From positions 1 through 42,896 of the forward strand of contig JAUYMS010000038.1 of assembly GCA_030698625.1 (NCBI GenBank): a stretch of DNA of 42,896 bases. The letters are read 5' to 3'. The notes below the pieces were generated by a model. That model was not told the origin of the DNA. It saw only the letters and a list, made by a program, of their open reading frames with translations, and ran no database searches. This document shows, piece by piece, positions 1 through 8,306 of this stretch. The first letter of the stretch is position 1; each line of letters begins with the position of its first letter. A program made the translations under genes and the position numbers. The stretch comes from Candidatus Omnitrophota bacterium. GTDB lineage: Bacteria > Omnitrophota > Omnitrophia > Omnitrophales > Aquincolibacteriaceae.

Positions 1-43
1 ATTCATTACAACACGATCAGACCGCACAGCAGTTTGGGCGGCA

Positions 44-142
44 AACCCCCAGCACCTCAGGCTATCGAAGCTAAATTAACTTTACTCGCGGGATGAGTTT
101 CATTAGCATGGAAGGTGGTACAAAAACTCCCGGCTGGTCAAC
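44..142. repeat. Left copy of a 99-bp terminal inverted repeat
   Basis: Bases 44-142 are identical, base for base, to the reverse complement of 42798-42896, the last 99 bases of the window. The match ends exactly at 142/143, where this copy continues into TTTTTATG and the right copy into a different sequence. Bases 1-43 probably belong to the same element, but the other copy runs off the window before reaching them. Read on the minus strand, the outer edge begins GTTGACCAGCCGGGAG. No transposase can be recognised in the visible part. A long repeat at both ends of a contig is typical of an insertion sequence or other multicopy element where an assembler breaks. Confidence 0.9.
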
Positions 143-251
143 TTTTTATGCAAGAATTAATTTGGTTTTCATGTTCTAGATCTTGCGCATTTGCAAAGCA
201 CACATAACCGAACAAAGAAAATATGCTCAATCCTAGTAAGACCCTACTCAT
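138..251 (-). pseudogene. N-terminus of a secreted protein, cut off at the repeat border
   Basis: An ATG at 249-251 opens a 37-codon frame with a clear Sec signal peptide: basic start MSR, a hydrophobic core of about 15 residues (LLGLSIFSLFGYVCF), then a signal peptidase I site ANA followed by QD at residues 20-24. Only about 15 mature residues follow (QDLEHENQINSCIKS). The stop, TGA at 138-140, lies inside the terminal repeat, so the natural reading frame was probably truncated there. The remaining non-coding stretch up to 454 is AT-rich and holds a TTGACA hexamer (minus strand, 322-327) but no convincing -10 box. The mature protein cannot be assigned. Confidence 0.45.
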
Positions 252-454
252 GCCATCTTAATACCTCGCCGCAGTTTCAAGAGATAGGTGTTGGGGCTTT
301 ACTTTTTACTTTTCGCCGGTTTGTCAAATGTAAAGCTCTGATCCTCAGTTCACGCAACCCTAATGCTGCTCCCCATACTGCGCGGTGGACAGGTGAAAAT
401 TTCTTTGATTTTACAGCAAAATGAGCCGCTTATCAGCCTGAATCTGGTGCCCCA

Positions 455-1615
455 CTAATCGGATTCGTGCTTCGCGAGGTGTTGGATCAGTTCCTCAAGG
501 GAAACAAAATCTATGTTGACCGGCCCGGCTTTGCGCTTAAAAGGCCGGTCCACGTCGCGGGCCACCACAAAATTCTGCCCTTTGGGATAGGCGTACCGGA
601 AGGCTTTCATTGCGGCAGCGTCGAAATCATCCGCCGACCACTTGCATTCGATGGCCACGGGATCCTGCCCCCGTCCGGTCCAGACAAAATCGACTTCATG
701 TCCCCGCTTGTCCCGCCAATAACGGATATTGCGTTCTTGCAAACGCCCGTGAATTTCATTGAGCACGAAATGCTCCCATAACTGGCCGCGGTCCGAAGGC
801 CGGAGTTCGTGCCAGCCCCGGAGATAGGCCGCAAAACCGGTATCGAATCCGTAAACTTTGGGTGCGGCAACAATTTCGGTCGCCCTTCGCGTGCTGAAAG
901 GACGGACGACATGAGCCACAAGGGTCGCCTCCAGCACACGCAGATAATTGGCGATCGTAGTTCTGCTCACTTCGCATTCCGGGGCAAACTTGGAGGCCTC
1001 GAAGATCCCTCCGCTTCGGGCCATCACCAGTTCCACGAAACGCAGAAAGGAGTCCCTGCGTTCCAGGCGGAAAAGCTCCTGAATGTCCTTGGCCCAATAC
1101 GCATCCAGCCATTCCTGAAAATCCCGTTCAGGAAATTCCTGCGCCAGAAAGAACGGAGGGACTCCCCCGCGCAAAAGACGCCGGTCCATATCCTTCGTGC
1201 CGAAATCCTCAAGGTCGTGAAAAATCATGGGGGTCAGCCATAAGGAAACCTTTCTTCCGGTCAGCGTATCTTTAAACTTGCGGGAAGCGCCGAGGGTCGA
1301 GGAACCCGTAGCAATAATCCGCACTGTTGGGTAATGATCCGCAGCGATTTTGAGCAGTTCGGCAGGGGCGTTCAGTCGGTGGATTTCATCCAGAATAATC
1401 CGCTTTCCCGAGAGGCTTTCCAGAAATCCCTCCGGGTCTTTCATGGACTGGCGAGTGCGGGGAAGCTCGCAGTCAAAGTATTCCACCTTGTCGAGACTCT
1501 GGCAAAGAAAGGTCTTTCCTACCCGGCGCACACCCGAAAGCCAGAGCACGGGGCGGTGCCGCCATGCCCGCTCGATCCGGTCGATCCAATAATGCCGTTT
1601 GATGTGCTTTTCCAT
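455..1615 (-). CDS. AAA-type ATPase with C-terminal DUF4143 domain
   Basis: The protein is 386 aa and belongs to the widespread ATPase/DUF4143 family of unknown cellular role. The N-terminal AAA domain has a Walker A (GVRRVGKT, residues 28-35), a Walker B (ILDE, 74-77) and a sensor-like ATGSS. The C-terminal half is DUF4143, ending in a PD-(D/E)XK-like core (HEVDFVW, then AIECKW). I prefer the ATG at 1615 to one six codons upstream because AGGG lies 9 nt before it and the family usually begins about here. It stands alone, next to the repeat end of the window and a gene-poor stretch. Many members sit in mobile or strain-variable regions, which fits, but function is not known. Confidence 0.85.
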   Translation of the reverse strand: MEKHIKRHYWIDRIERAWRHRPVLWLSGVRRVGKTFLCQSLDKVEYFDCELPRTRQSMKDPEGFLESLSGKRIILDEIHRLNAPAELLKIAADHYPTVRIIATGSSTLGASRKFKDTLTGRKVSLWLTPMIFHDLEDFGTKDMDRRLLRGGVPPFFLAQEFPERDFQEWLDAYWAKDIQELFRLERRDSFLRFVELVMARSGGIFEASKFAPECEVSRTTIANYLRVLEATLVAHVVRPFSTRRATEIVAAPKVYGFDTGFAAYLRGWHELRPSDRGQLWEHFVLNEIHGRLQERNIRYWRDKRGHEVDFVWTGRGQDPVAIECKWSADDFDAAAMKAFRYAYPKGQNFVVARDVDRPFKRKAGPVNIDFVSLEELIQHLAKHESD

Positions 1616-1710
1616 ACGCCAAAACCCTATCATAAAGTGCTACTATATGCAAGTCTGCTTTCGCATAGTTTTAACGGCAACCGGGAATCAGGTGCGGCGG
1701 ATATTTATCG

Positions 1711-1737
1711 GTAAGTTACTCCAGTAAAATAACTTAC
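1711..1737. repeat. Small inverted repeat upstream of the ATPase gene
   Basis: GTAAGTTA (1711-1718) and TAACTTAC (1730-1737) form perfect 8-bp arms around an 11-nt spacer. It lies about 100 bp upstream of the minus-strand ATPase start, inside the 1616-1910 gap. There is no T-run, so it is not a convincing terminator; an operator or chance palindrome is possible. Confidence 0.35.
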
Positions 1738-1768
1738 GAAGAACCAACAGATGCTGTTCATGGAATCC

Positions 1769-1885
1769 TTATTCTTCTGCCCTCTGTCCGCGGAGAACGG
1801 CGACGGCGTCCACATCTTGCTCCTTGTAAATAAATCTCTCCAGCCGGCTGTCATAATCGGTCAGTTGAAAACGGATTGAATCCCC
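1769..1885 (-). pseudogene. Orphan 38-codon reading frame, possible gene remnant
   Basis: A minus-strand frame runs open from just after a TGA (1886-1888) to TAA (1769-1771). It encodes GDSIRFQLTDYDSRLERF followed by IYKEQDVDAVAVLRGQRAEE. The composition is protein-like, with charged helical spacing, but there is no start codon in a sensible place. It lies between the stop of the GT4 gene and the ATPase promoter region. It may be the C-terminal scrap of a lost gene. I do not recognise the family. The rest of the 1616-1910 gap shows only the small inverted repeat. Confidence 0.2.
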
Positions 1886-1910
1886 TCAAAAAGGTGTAAT
1901 CAATCGAGAT

Positions 1911-3101
1911 TCATCTTGGGACAAGGACGCTGCGGTAGACGTCAAGAACTTTGGAGCAAATATTTTGTAAAGAAAAATGTTCCAGGATTGTCTGCCGGGC
2001 CCTTTCTCCAATAGCCCTGCTCTTTTCCTCATCCCGCAACAATCCCACGAGCGTTTCGGCCAGATACCGGGGATCGCGGGATTCGAGCAAGACGACGTTC
2101 TCGCCCGACTTCAGGATCCCCGGCCCGTACGTATTCTCACTTGCCGCGGCCACGACCGTTTTTCCTGCTGCCATGGCCTCCAGTGATGCCGTTCCCAGGG
2201 ATGTCCTTTCCGGCTCGTCCTGATTCAGCCAATGCGCTTCAAGATCCGCGGCGGCAAGAAAGGCAGGCACACGCGAGTAGGGAACCGCCCCGGTTAAAAC
2301 AATGTGACGCTCAACCCCGAGGCTGCGGGCGAGAGCCATGACCGAAGCATCGCCGACATGTCCCACGATCACCAATTTCACGTTCGCAATCTCCTTCAGC
2401 ACCCAGGGTAGGGCCCTCACGAGATCCTTTCGATTACGCAGTGCATGAAGATGCCCCAATGACAAAATAATTTTATCACCGCGCAGTCCATACTCTCCAC
2501 GAAGATCATCAATCTCCTCTTGAGAACACGCATGAGGAAATTGAATGGCATGAGGAACGATCGCAATACGCTTATTGCCGAACACACGCGACACGTACGT
2601 CGAGACGTTCTTATCGAGACAAATGACGGCGTCCGCCAGGTTCACCACAAGGGGCTTAAGAACAAACCGGTCTATCGGCACGAGAATAAGATTATAAAAG
2701 CCCTCGACATGCCTGAGCATGGTGTGCACCGTAAGGATCAGAGGGACCCCCGTCCAACGCCGCATCAAAGCGGCGCTGAAGGCAAGATCAAAGATGTGGT
2801 TATGAAGATGGAGGACATCCGGCTGTTCTTCTTGAAGGATCTTACGAATGCGCTTCAGGTTTCCGATCGTGAAAGTATAGGTCATCCACGGAAAATTGAG
2901 CCAAAGGGGCAACTTGGGAAACCGCAAGGCCGGAATACGATGAATTTGGATATTGCCCGAACTTTCGAATTCCGCAGATCCCTCGACAATACGGGGCGTA
3001 ATCACGATCACGCGGTTGCCCCGCTCTGCCAGCTCCCGGGAAAGTGTTGCGACATGGACCGAGGATCCGGTTATCACGGGCGGGTAAAGATTACTGAACA
3101 T
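1911..3101 (-). CDS. Glycosyltransferase family 4 (GT-B fold)
   Basis: This retaining glycosyltransferase transfers a sugar from a nucleotide-sugar to a growing glycan at the cytoplasmic membrane face. The N-terminus (MFSNLYPPVITGSSVHV) carries the usual GT4 glycine-rich loop. The C-terminal GT1-like domain has KIILSLGHLHALRNRKDLV and the donor-site region with the E-x7-E type motif (ERTSLGTASLEAMAAGK). About 396 aa is a normal size. A TTG four codons upstream (3113) is possible, but ATG at 3101 fits the family start. The start lies inside the 3' end of the acetyltransferase gene, so the two are probably translated together. With the next two genes it forms a small surface-polysaccharide locus. 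Donor and acceptor cannot be told from sequence. Confidence 0.88.
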   Translation of the reverse strand: MFSNLYPPVITGSSVHVATLSRELAERGNRVIVITPRIVEGSAEFESSGNIQIHRIPALRFPKLPLWLNFPWMTYTFTIGNLKRIRKILQEEQPDVLHLHNHIFDLAFSAALMRRWTGVPLILTVHTMLRHVEGFYNLILVPIDRFVLKPLVVNLADAVICLDKNVSTYVSRVFGNKRIAIVPHAIQFPHACSQEEIDDLRGEYGLRGDKIILSLGHLHALRNRKDLVRALPWVLKEIANVKLVIVGHVGDASVMALARSLGVERHIVLTGAVPYSRVPAFLAAADLEAHWLNQDEPERTSLGTASLEAMAAGKTVVAAASENTYGPGILKSGENVVLLESRDPRYLAETLVGLLRDEEKSRAIGERARQTILEHFSLQNICSKVLDVYRSVLVPR

Positions 3102-3744
3102 GCATATAATCAAGGGGCTCGCTCGGGCTCGTCTCAGGCAAAGGAGAATCTTCGGACCAATCCAGACAGCGCATCAATCCCGGCTCAACCTCACGGTAGC
3201 GCCACCGGCTTACCGGACAGAGCATGATGCCGTCCTTATTTGGTTTTTCCAACCGCCGTCCGTGACGGCTCACCCAACCACACCGCCTAGCCGGCACGCC
3301 CATGACCAAAGCATAATCGGCGACATCACGGGTCACCACCGCACCCGCCGCTGCCATCGCATACATGCCCACGGTCAAACCACAGATAATCGTGGCATTT
3401 GCACCGAGCGACGCACCCCGACGTACGAGTGTGCGTTCAAAATTATGATCTAGAGAAATACCAGCCCTGAAATAGGTATCGTTGGTAAACACGCATGACG
3501 GACCGCAGAAAACATCGTCCTCGAGTTCAACGCCCTCGTAAATCGAGACGTTGTTCTGAATCTTCACATGATTGCCGATAAGGACCCGGCTGCCGACAAA
3601 AACATTCTGCCCCAGAGTACAGCCTTCGCCGATGCACGCATCCTTCATCACGTGACTAAAATGCCATATTTTTGTTCCTGCGCCAATAACCGCCGGCGCA
3701 TCGACAATGGCTGTTGGATGAATAAAGATGTTTTGTTCCCTCAT
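3091..3744 (-). CDS. wlbB: WlbB/WbpD-like sugar N-acetyltransferase
   Basis: This is a left-handed beta-helix acyltransferase of 217 aa. The sequence KIWHFSHV, GQNVFVG, KIQNNVSIYEGV, DDVFCGPS and LVRRGASLGANATI follows the pattern of WbpD/WlbB enzymes. Those enzymes use acetyl-CoA to acetylate the 3-amino group of a UDP-2-acetamido-3-amino-glucuronate during O-antigen synthesis. Hexapeptide repeats fill residues 8-155. The C-terminal 60 residues (two Cys, in IMLCPV and LMRCLD) are longer than the minimal family and resemble the tail of WlbB homologues. An AGGAGG ribosome site lies 9 nt upstream of the ATG. Its sugar partners (dehydrogenase and aminotransferase) are not in the window, so the exact substrate is inferred. 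Confidence 0.85.
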   Translation of the reverse strand: MREQNIFIHPTAIVDAPAVIGAGTKIWHFSHVMKDACIGEGCTLGQNVFVGSRVLIGNHVKIQNNVSIYEGVELEDDVFCGPSCVFTNDTYFRAGISLDHNFERTLVRRGASLGANATIICGLTVGMYAMAAAGAVVTRDVADYALVMGVPARRCGWVSRHGRRLEKPNKDGIMLCPVSRWRYREVEPGLMRCLDWSEDSPLPETSPSEPLDYMHVQ

Positions 3745-3756
3745 GAAAGGTCCTCC

Positions 3757-5685
3757 TTATACGACGTCCCACGCGGGAGCCTTGAGCTGCCGGCAAACCA
3801 CCCGGGGCTTCTGAGACCGATCTCGATACTTCAAATGGAATACAGCATAACCCCCATCTCGATATAGCGTCTCAATATGCAACCAATCAGGCACACTGTC
3901 AAGATTGAAGGAATCCCGAACGCCCTCATATGCATCCTCATAGAAGATCACGTATTGAAACCCCCTGTCATGCAAATAAGCCCATCGTTTCTCGGCCTGA
4001 AGGTGCTCCGCATGCTCCGTCTCGGAAGACGAACACTGCGCGAGGTCCGCCCGCAACCAATAGGGATAATGTGCAGTAAGGAAGACGCGCTCGCCCGGCA
4101 AGGCCTTCTGGTTCACAACGTCAAAAGCGCGGCAAATTGATACCTGAGCATCGCACTCCGGTAATAGGCCGAGCGCATGGCGAAGCGGGTCGGTGCTCCT
4201 GATTTGCCGAAGATGCGTATGCATTGTCATGGTTAGCATGAAGCCAAGGCAGAAGAGAACCGCGGTACGGAGCCACCGTGATTGGGATTTTGCCTGAAAA
4301 AGATATTCTGCGCCCGCCGCCACAGGAACGCTGAGGACGAGTAGGGTTGCGAGCAGAAATCTCGGAGCAATGGCGTACGGGCGAACAAATTTCCACAGCA
4401 TTATCCCCATTATGGCAGCCAGCGAAAGCTGAACCATGGGGCTCCGCGACCATCGTTGGGCTTTGGGAAGGAGCAAAACCAGCGGTGCGAATGCCAGCAG
4501 GAGGGGTGAAAGATTGCCTATCTGTAATTGGGATTTCCCGAATGTGAGCATAATGGGAAAGGCCCACAGGCTTGATGCCGGTAACTCCGCAGACACAGAA
4601 GTGTCTTTCACCCAAACAGAAAACCATGGCCCCACAAAGGGCGCCAAGGGCTCTCCGAATAGCCTGCTGTTCTTGAACATATGCGGAAGTAGCGGCAGCA
4701 CGACCCAAAATCCAAAAGCTAGAACCGTCCGAACGACCAAGACCAAAATGCGGCTCGCGGTCCTGGGGTTTGCATCCAGAAGGCGTCTCCATACGACTAA
4801 GATTAAAACGCTGGGAAGCAGCGTTGCCGCATAAGGGATCTTTGCCACAACGGCAAGGCCCGTAAACAGGCCAGCCAAAGGCAGCGCTGTGCTTTTTCGG
4901 CCGTCTCCCACATGAAGCCCCCAATAATAAGCGGCTATGCCCATGGCCGCGGCAAATAGGTCCACCTTCGCTACCCAAATTGAATGCGTTACGACTGTGG
5001 AGGTAATCACGATCATGAGCACGATCCATTTACCTCGACGTCCGAGACCCAAATGGGATGCAAGGGCCACGGACATGGCACCCACGGCAAGGGCCTCGGC
5101 CCAATTAAAAAGTCTTGCCGCTTGCGGGCCGTTCAGGCTCATTAAGGCCGCATAATGCAATTCGGCCTGCAGGCCTATTTGCGTAAAACTCTCAAGCCCA
5201 GTCAGCGGCACAAGCTTGTAGGACGAGGAAATCAACTTTGCTATGGCCATATAGAATACAGCGGCATCCTCTCCCGGGCGTAAGGGTTGCAGGGCCAGAA
5301 CGGCCTGATACATGAAAAGCAGGACGGTCATTCCGGCCAAAACTATCCATATCGGAGGACTCATTTCAAGACTGGAGAGGAAAGACCGATAGAGTCGCGG
5401 AATCAGGACAAGCCGCGGCAGACAGACGATTCCGAGCGCCACCACGCCCAGGGCCACAACTCCCATGATGATCTGCGGTGAAAAATGCGCGCCTAAGGCA
5501 AGCAAGAGCCACACGTTGGCCAGCAACCCCTGCCCTAAAAGAAAGGAAGTACCCCACACGCCCAAGGGAATGGCACGATCCGCGTCAGCGTCCGCAGTCA
5601 TAAAACTCCGGGCCAGCACGTAGCCAAACCCGAGACAGGCCATCACATAAAACCCCACCGCACCCGCCGTCGTGGCTAATAACAT
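3757..5685 (-). CDS. Polytopic GT-C-like membrane glycosyltransferase
   Basis: This 642-aa protein has about 11-13 membrane segments and a C-terminal soluble domain (about residues 515-642). The layout, with an early periplasmic loop carrying RPGEDAAVFYMA and a later soluble tail, resembles GT-C enzymes of the ArnT/PMT (GT39) or DUF-type group that move sugars from polyprenyl phosphate outside the membrane. I cannot name the family with certainty. The gene ends 12 nt before the WlbB-like gene starts, so it probably shares that transcript. The tail (FLTAHYPYWLRADLA; YVIFYEDAYEG) looks like the periplasmic domain of such proteins. No ribosome site is evident before the ATG. Confidence 0.65.
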   Translation of the reverse strand: MLLATTAGAVGFYVMACLGFGYVLARSFMTADADADRAIPLGVWGTSFLLGQGLLANVWLLLALGAHFSPQIIMGVVALGVVALGIVCLPRLVLIPRLYRSFLSSLEMSPPIWIVLAGMTVLLFMYQAVLALQPLRPGEDAAVFYMAIAKLISSSYKLVPLTGLESFTQIGLQAELHYAALMSLNGPQAARLFNWAEALAVGAMSVALASHLGLGRRGKWIVLMIVITSTVVTHSIWVAKVDLFAAAMGIAAYYWGLHVGDGRKSTALPLAGLFTGLAVVAKIPYAATLLPSVLILVVWRRLLDANPRTASRILVLVVRTVLAFGFWVVLPLLPHMFKNSRLFGEPLAPFVGPWFSVWVKDTSVSAELPASSLWAFPIMLTFGKSQLQIGNLSPLLLAFAPLVLLLPKAQRWSRSPMVQLSLAAIMGIMLWKFVRPYAIAPRFLLATLLVLSVPVAAGAEYLFQAKSQSRWLRTAVLFCLGFMLTMTMHTHLRQIRSTDPLRHALGLLPECDAQVSICRAFDVVNQKALPGERVFLTAHYPYWLRADLAQCSSSETEHAEHLQAEKRWAYLHDRGFQYVIFYEDAYEGVRDSFNLDSVPDWLHIETLYRDGGYAVFHLKYRDRSQKPRVVCRQLKAPAWDVV

Positions 5686-5727
5686 GCTCTTAACATTTCC
5701 CGATTCACGGATCCTGCTTTTGAAGAT

Positions 5728-5910
5728 TTAAGTACCTGAAAAAAAGGGCATTAGGAATTCCCGTACTTGATCGAGAATATAAAGGTGACCCACCTCATCC
5801 CACAGAGATCGCGTCCACATATCGCGATACGTGACGCACTCCAGGAAAAGAATGCCGAACATCCAGACGAGCATTGCACATTTAAAGATACGTTCGATCA
5901 GGGCCTTCAT
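5728..5910 (-). CDS. Small single-pass membrane protein, unknown
   Basis: A 60-aa frame starts 4 nt after the trhA stop codon. It has one hydrophobic segment at residues 11-27 (CAMLVWMFGILFLECV) followed by an amphipathic, aromatic-rich tail (WDEVGHLYILDQVREF). The tight spacing behind trhA and the membrane-protein composition favour a real gene, but there is only a weak ribosome site (GGA, 8 nt upstream) and I recognise no family. Confidence 0.4.
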   Translation of the reverse strand: MKALIERIFKCAMLVWMFGILFLECVTYRDMWTRSLWDEVGHLYILDQVREFLMPFFSGT

Positions 5911-5914
5911 TCGA

Positions 5915-6559
5915 CTATCCGGAGCTGATGTAAAACAGAAGGCCGAAGAAATGGGCGGCGCTCCCGATCATGACGAAAAGGTGCCAGATGGCGTGATGAA
6001 AGGGCAGCCTATACCAACGGTAGAATAAAGTGCCCAGGGTATAAGCCAACCCGCCGACAAGAAGCCAGACAATAAGACCCATGGGCGCTGAACGAGTCAA
6101 CGGCTTGAGGGCAATCACGACAAGCCAGCCCATAGCAATGTAGGTAAGGACCGAAAAGAACTTTAGTTTTTCTATTCTGCACGCCTCCAAAACGATTCCG
6201 ATTACGGCGATCCCCCAAATGAGCCCAAACAGAGTCCAGCCCCAAGGTCCGCGCAGCGAAACTAGGACGACCGGCGTGTAAGTGCCCGCGATAAGAAGAT
6301 AGATGGAACTATGATCCAGGATTTTAAACACACGTTTTGCGCGGTCATTGCTTAAACCGTGATAAAGCGTGGATGCAAGATAGAGAAAAATCAGGGTCGC
6401 ACCGTAAATGCTGAGGCTGACGATTCTCCAACTGTCGCCGGTGGAGGCTGCAAAGACAGTCAGAATCACGAGCGCAGCCACACTCAAAGCCGTGCCGATA
6501 CCGTGAGTGATACTATTGGCGATTTCTTCGCCCGGGGTTTGCGTTCGCTGGGGACACAT
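5915..6559 (-). CDS. trhA: Hemolysin III / TrhA family membrane protein
   Basis: The 214-aa, seven-helix protein belongs to the HlyIII (PAQR-like) family. Signature features are NSITHGIGTALS near the N-terminus, STLYHGLSN after helix 2, LDHSSIYLLIAGTYTPV, and the C-terminal HHAIWHLFVMIGSAAHFF. The conserved His and Asp residues form the presumed metal site of the PAQR fold. In Bacillus the protein acts in membrane-fluidity homeostasis; older work called homologues haemolysins. The start lacks a ribosome site, but TATAGT (6567-6572) lies 7 nt upstream, so the mRNA may be leaderless. It lies 20 bp downstream of the response regulator gene. Confidence 0.9.
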   Translation of the reverse strand: MCPQRTQTPGEEIANSITHGIGTALSVAALVILTVFAASTGDSWRIVSLSIYGATLIFLYLASTLYHGLSNDRAKRVFKILDHSSIYLLIAGTYTPVVLVSLRGPWGWTLFGLIWGIAVIGIVLEACRIEKLKFFSVLTYIAMGWLVVIALKPLTRSAPMGLIVWLLVGGLAYTLGTLFYRWYRLPFHHAIWHLFVMIGSAAHFFGLLFYISSG

Positions 6560-6566
6560 AAGGAGT

Positions 6567-6572
6567 ACTATA
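6567..6572 (-). promoter_or_regulatory. -10 box close to the trhA start
   Basis: TATAGT on the minus strand, 7 nt before the ATG of trhA. No good -35 hexamer is visible at 16-18 bp. Transcription starting 6-8 nt downstream would begin at or near the ATG. Confidence 0.35.
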
Positions 6573-6579
6573 AACGCGA

Positions 6580-6957
6580 TTAAGCGCCGACGAAAGAGTG
6601 AATTTCGCGCACGAGATTGTCCGTGTCAAAGGGCTTGCTGTACAGCGCATAATGCCTGCCTTGAACGGCGTGATCCTGCGGGTGCCCGTCGGCGAGTGCC
6701 GACATGAAAATGACGGGAATATTCTTGTCCAATCCGCCCGCGAGCAGACGATTGTAGACATCGACACCGTTGCTATTACCCAACATGATATCCAAAAGGA
6801 TCAGGTCAGGTCTCTCACTGAATGCTTTTTCGCGAAACTCGTCGGCATTATTCGCCGAAATGACTCGCAGATTGGTGTCCCGCAGGTGATCGGCAAGCAG
6901 TTCGCAGATGGCCCATTCGTCGTCTACAATAAGTACGGTTTTCCGGTTCGCGGTCAT
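6580..6957 (-). CDS. Receiver-only response regulator
   Basis: This single REC domain (125 aa) has no output domain. VDDE at residues 11-14 gives the acidic pocket, Asp56 in LILLDIML is the phosphoacceptor, Ser/Thr is in FMSAL and the conserved Lys is in YSKPFD. Such proteins act as phospho-switches through protein contacts, CheY/Spo0F style; no cognate kinase is in the window. The ATG at 6957 is favoured over one six codons upstream because REC domains start just here and TATGTT lies 6 nt before it. It lies 77 bp downstream of the exonuclease gene and 20 bp upstream of trhA. Confidence 0.88.
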   Translation of the reverse strand: MTANRKTVLIVDDEWAICELLADHLRDTNLRVISANNADEFREKAFSERPDLILLDIMLGNSNGVDVYNRLLAGGLDKNIPVIFMSALADGHPQDHAVQGRHYALYSKPFDTDNLVREIHSFVGA

Positions 6958-7034
6958 ACAAGTAACATAACACACATTGCGGGTCGGCAGCGGGTTTGCA
7001 AAAACTAAGCCGTAACTCTTTTGATACTAAAGGA

Positions 7035-8306
7035 TTAAGTGTGTAACGAAGTGTTTTTTTGCTTCCGGAGCAACCGGTCGCGGCGGGAATGTAGATCTCG
7101 GGTCTCTCCGGCGGCTTTTGACGGAAAGAGACGTCTCTCGCGACCCAGATGGCTGAGGGCGGCCTCGGTAACAGCCAGCGCCTCAGAAATAGATTTTTTC
7201 CGGTGTTCGTAGTACTTCGCGAGTTCCTCATAGGGAAAGAGGTCGAACATTCTTCGCTTCTCGATCAGATCTTTCCACAACCGGACGGCATCTTCGTAGC
7301 GGCCGGTGGATTTCAAGAGGACCGAATAAAATTTCGCCAGGGACGGGTCCCCTCCTTTCGGCCCGGCTGTCGCCAGCGAAGCCTCCACCCACGCGAGCGC
7401 CTTCTCGTGATCTTTGAGATGGTAAAAGATCTTCCCGATCGAATGTTTCTCGGCCACCTCCCCGTCGGAGAACGCGGCGATGTCGTTCAATTTTACGGCC
7501 AGGGCGATCAGACTTAAAAGGTCGGTGCGGTTGTGACTAAAGATCGGTGCGACGAGTTCCGCGTTCCGGCTCGTGAGGAAATCGAAATAAGTCTGAGGAA
7601 TGGCCGCGCTGGGGATATCGTGATCGCGTTCAATGCCGAAAAGCAAACGCTCCAAGGTGCCCAGGCGGCAATCCGCGAACATATCTTTCCAGAGGCGTCT
7701 GGAAGCGTGCAGGAGATCCAAGTGCACGATCTTCTGAAACGGACTCGGCATGCGGTGCATACGAAACCGCGCCCGCAACAATTCTTCATCGTAAGACTTC
7801 CCGTTGAAACTGACCATGTGTTTCGCGCCTCCAATGAGCTCTCCGAGTATTTCCAGAAGCAGCGACTCTCCGGAATAGTCTTCGATAAAAAGCTGATGCA
7901 GAATAAAATGCGCGTCGCGATAGATCACGCACCCGACCATAAAAGCAACCGTCCCGCTGCCGCCGGCCAAACCCGTGGTCTCCGTGTCGAAAAAGAAGGT
8001 CTCTTCTGGCGTGAGCGTCCGCGCCCGCTCATCTTTGGTGACCACCGACAACCCGTGATAATTCCCACAGCGCCACGGCCCCAATTCCTGGGAACCGTGT
8101 TTTGCCGAAACCGGAATTTTTTCCTCGACACAAAAGACGCGAACGCCGGCGCTTTCAACCCACCGGCCCGCAACCAAACTTTCAAGGGGACCCGTTTCTG
8201 CGCGGAAACTCGGGAGGGGATCCGCTTCAGCCGAACTCTGAAGCCGGTTTAGGCGGTCGGAGAGAGAGAGTCTTTTCTTATGACGAAAGGGGTTCGAGTA
8301 GGGCAT
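7035..8306 (-). CDS. mrfB: MrfB/YprB-like DEDD exonuclease with TPR-like tail
   Basis: This is a ribonuclease H-like 3'-5' exonuclease of 423 aa. The DEDD acidic residues are visible: Asp107 and Glu109 in FFFDTETTGL, Asp173 in FNGKSYDEELL and Asp262 in HNRTDLLSL, with His258 nearby. Residues about 285-400 form TPR-like helices. This is the architecture of Bacillus subtilis YprB (MrfB), which with the helicase YprA (MrfA) excises mitomycin C damage independently of UvrABC. The start overlaps the 3' end of the helicase gene by 29 bp, so the two are co-transcribed and probably co-translated, as in Bacillus. Finding the pair in a diderm is consistent with its wide but patchy spread. Confidence 0.85.
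   Translation of the reverse strand: MPYSNPFRHKKRLSLSDRLNRLQSSAEADPLPSFRAETGPLESLVAGRWVESAGVRVFCVEEKIPVSAKHGSQELGPWRCGNYHGLSVVTKDERARTLTPEETFFFDTETTGLAGGSGTVAFMVGCVIYRDAHFILHQLFIEDYSGESLLLEILGELIGGAKHMVSFNGKSYDEELLRARFRMHRMPSPFQKIVHLDLLHASRRLWKDMFADCRLGTLERLLFGIERDHDIPSAAIPQTYFDFLTSRNAELVAPIFSHNRTDLLSLIALAVKLNDIAAFSDGEVAEKHSIGKIFYHLKDHEKALAWVEASLATAGPKGGDPSLAKFYSVLLKSTGRYEDAVRLWKDLIEKRRMFDLFPYEELAKYYEHRKKSISEALAVTEAALSHLGRERRLFPSKAAGETRDLHSRRDRLLRKQKNTSLHT

Noticed and set aside
191-424. Plus-strand frame of 77 codons near the left end
   Set aside because: No protein-like features; it lies opposite the better-supported signal-peptide fragment.
2520-3227. Plus-strand frame of 235 codons opposite the GT4 and WlbB-like genes
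   Set aside because: It is antisense to two clear genes, has no family features and reflects the high-GC third positions of the minus-strand codons.
4121-5029. Minus-strand frame of 302 codons inside the GT-C gene
   Set aside because: It is out of frame with a clear polytopic membrane protein, and its composition (many Cys, Arg, Gly, no helices) is shadow-like.
7533-8252. Plus-strand frame of 239 codons
   Set aside because: It is antisense to the MrfB-like nuclease, whose DEDD motifs are intact.
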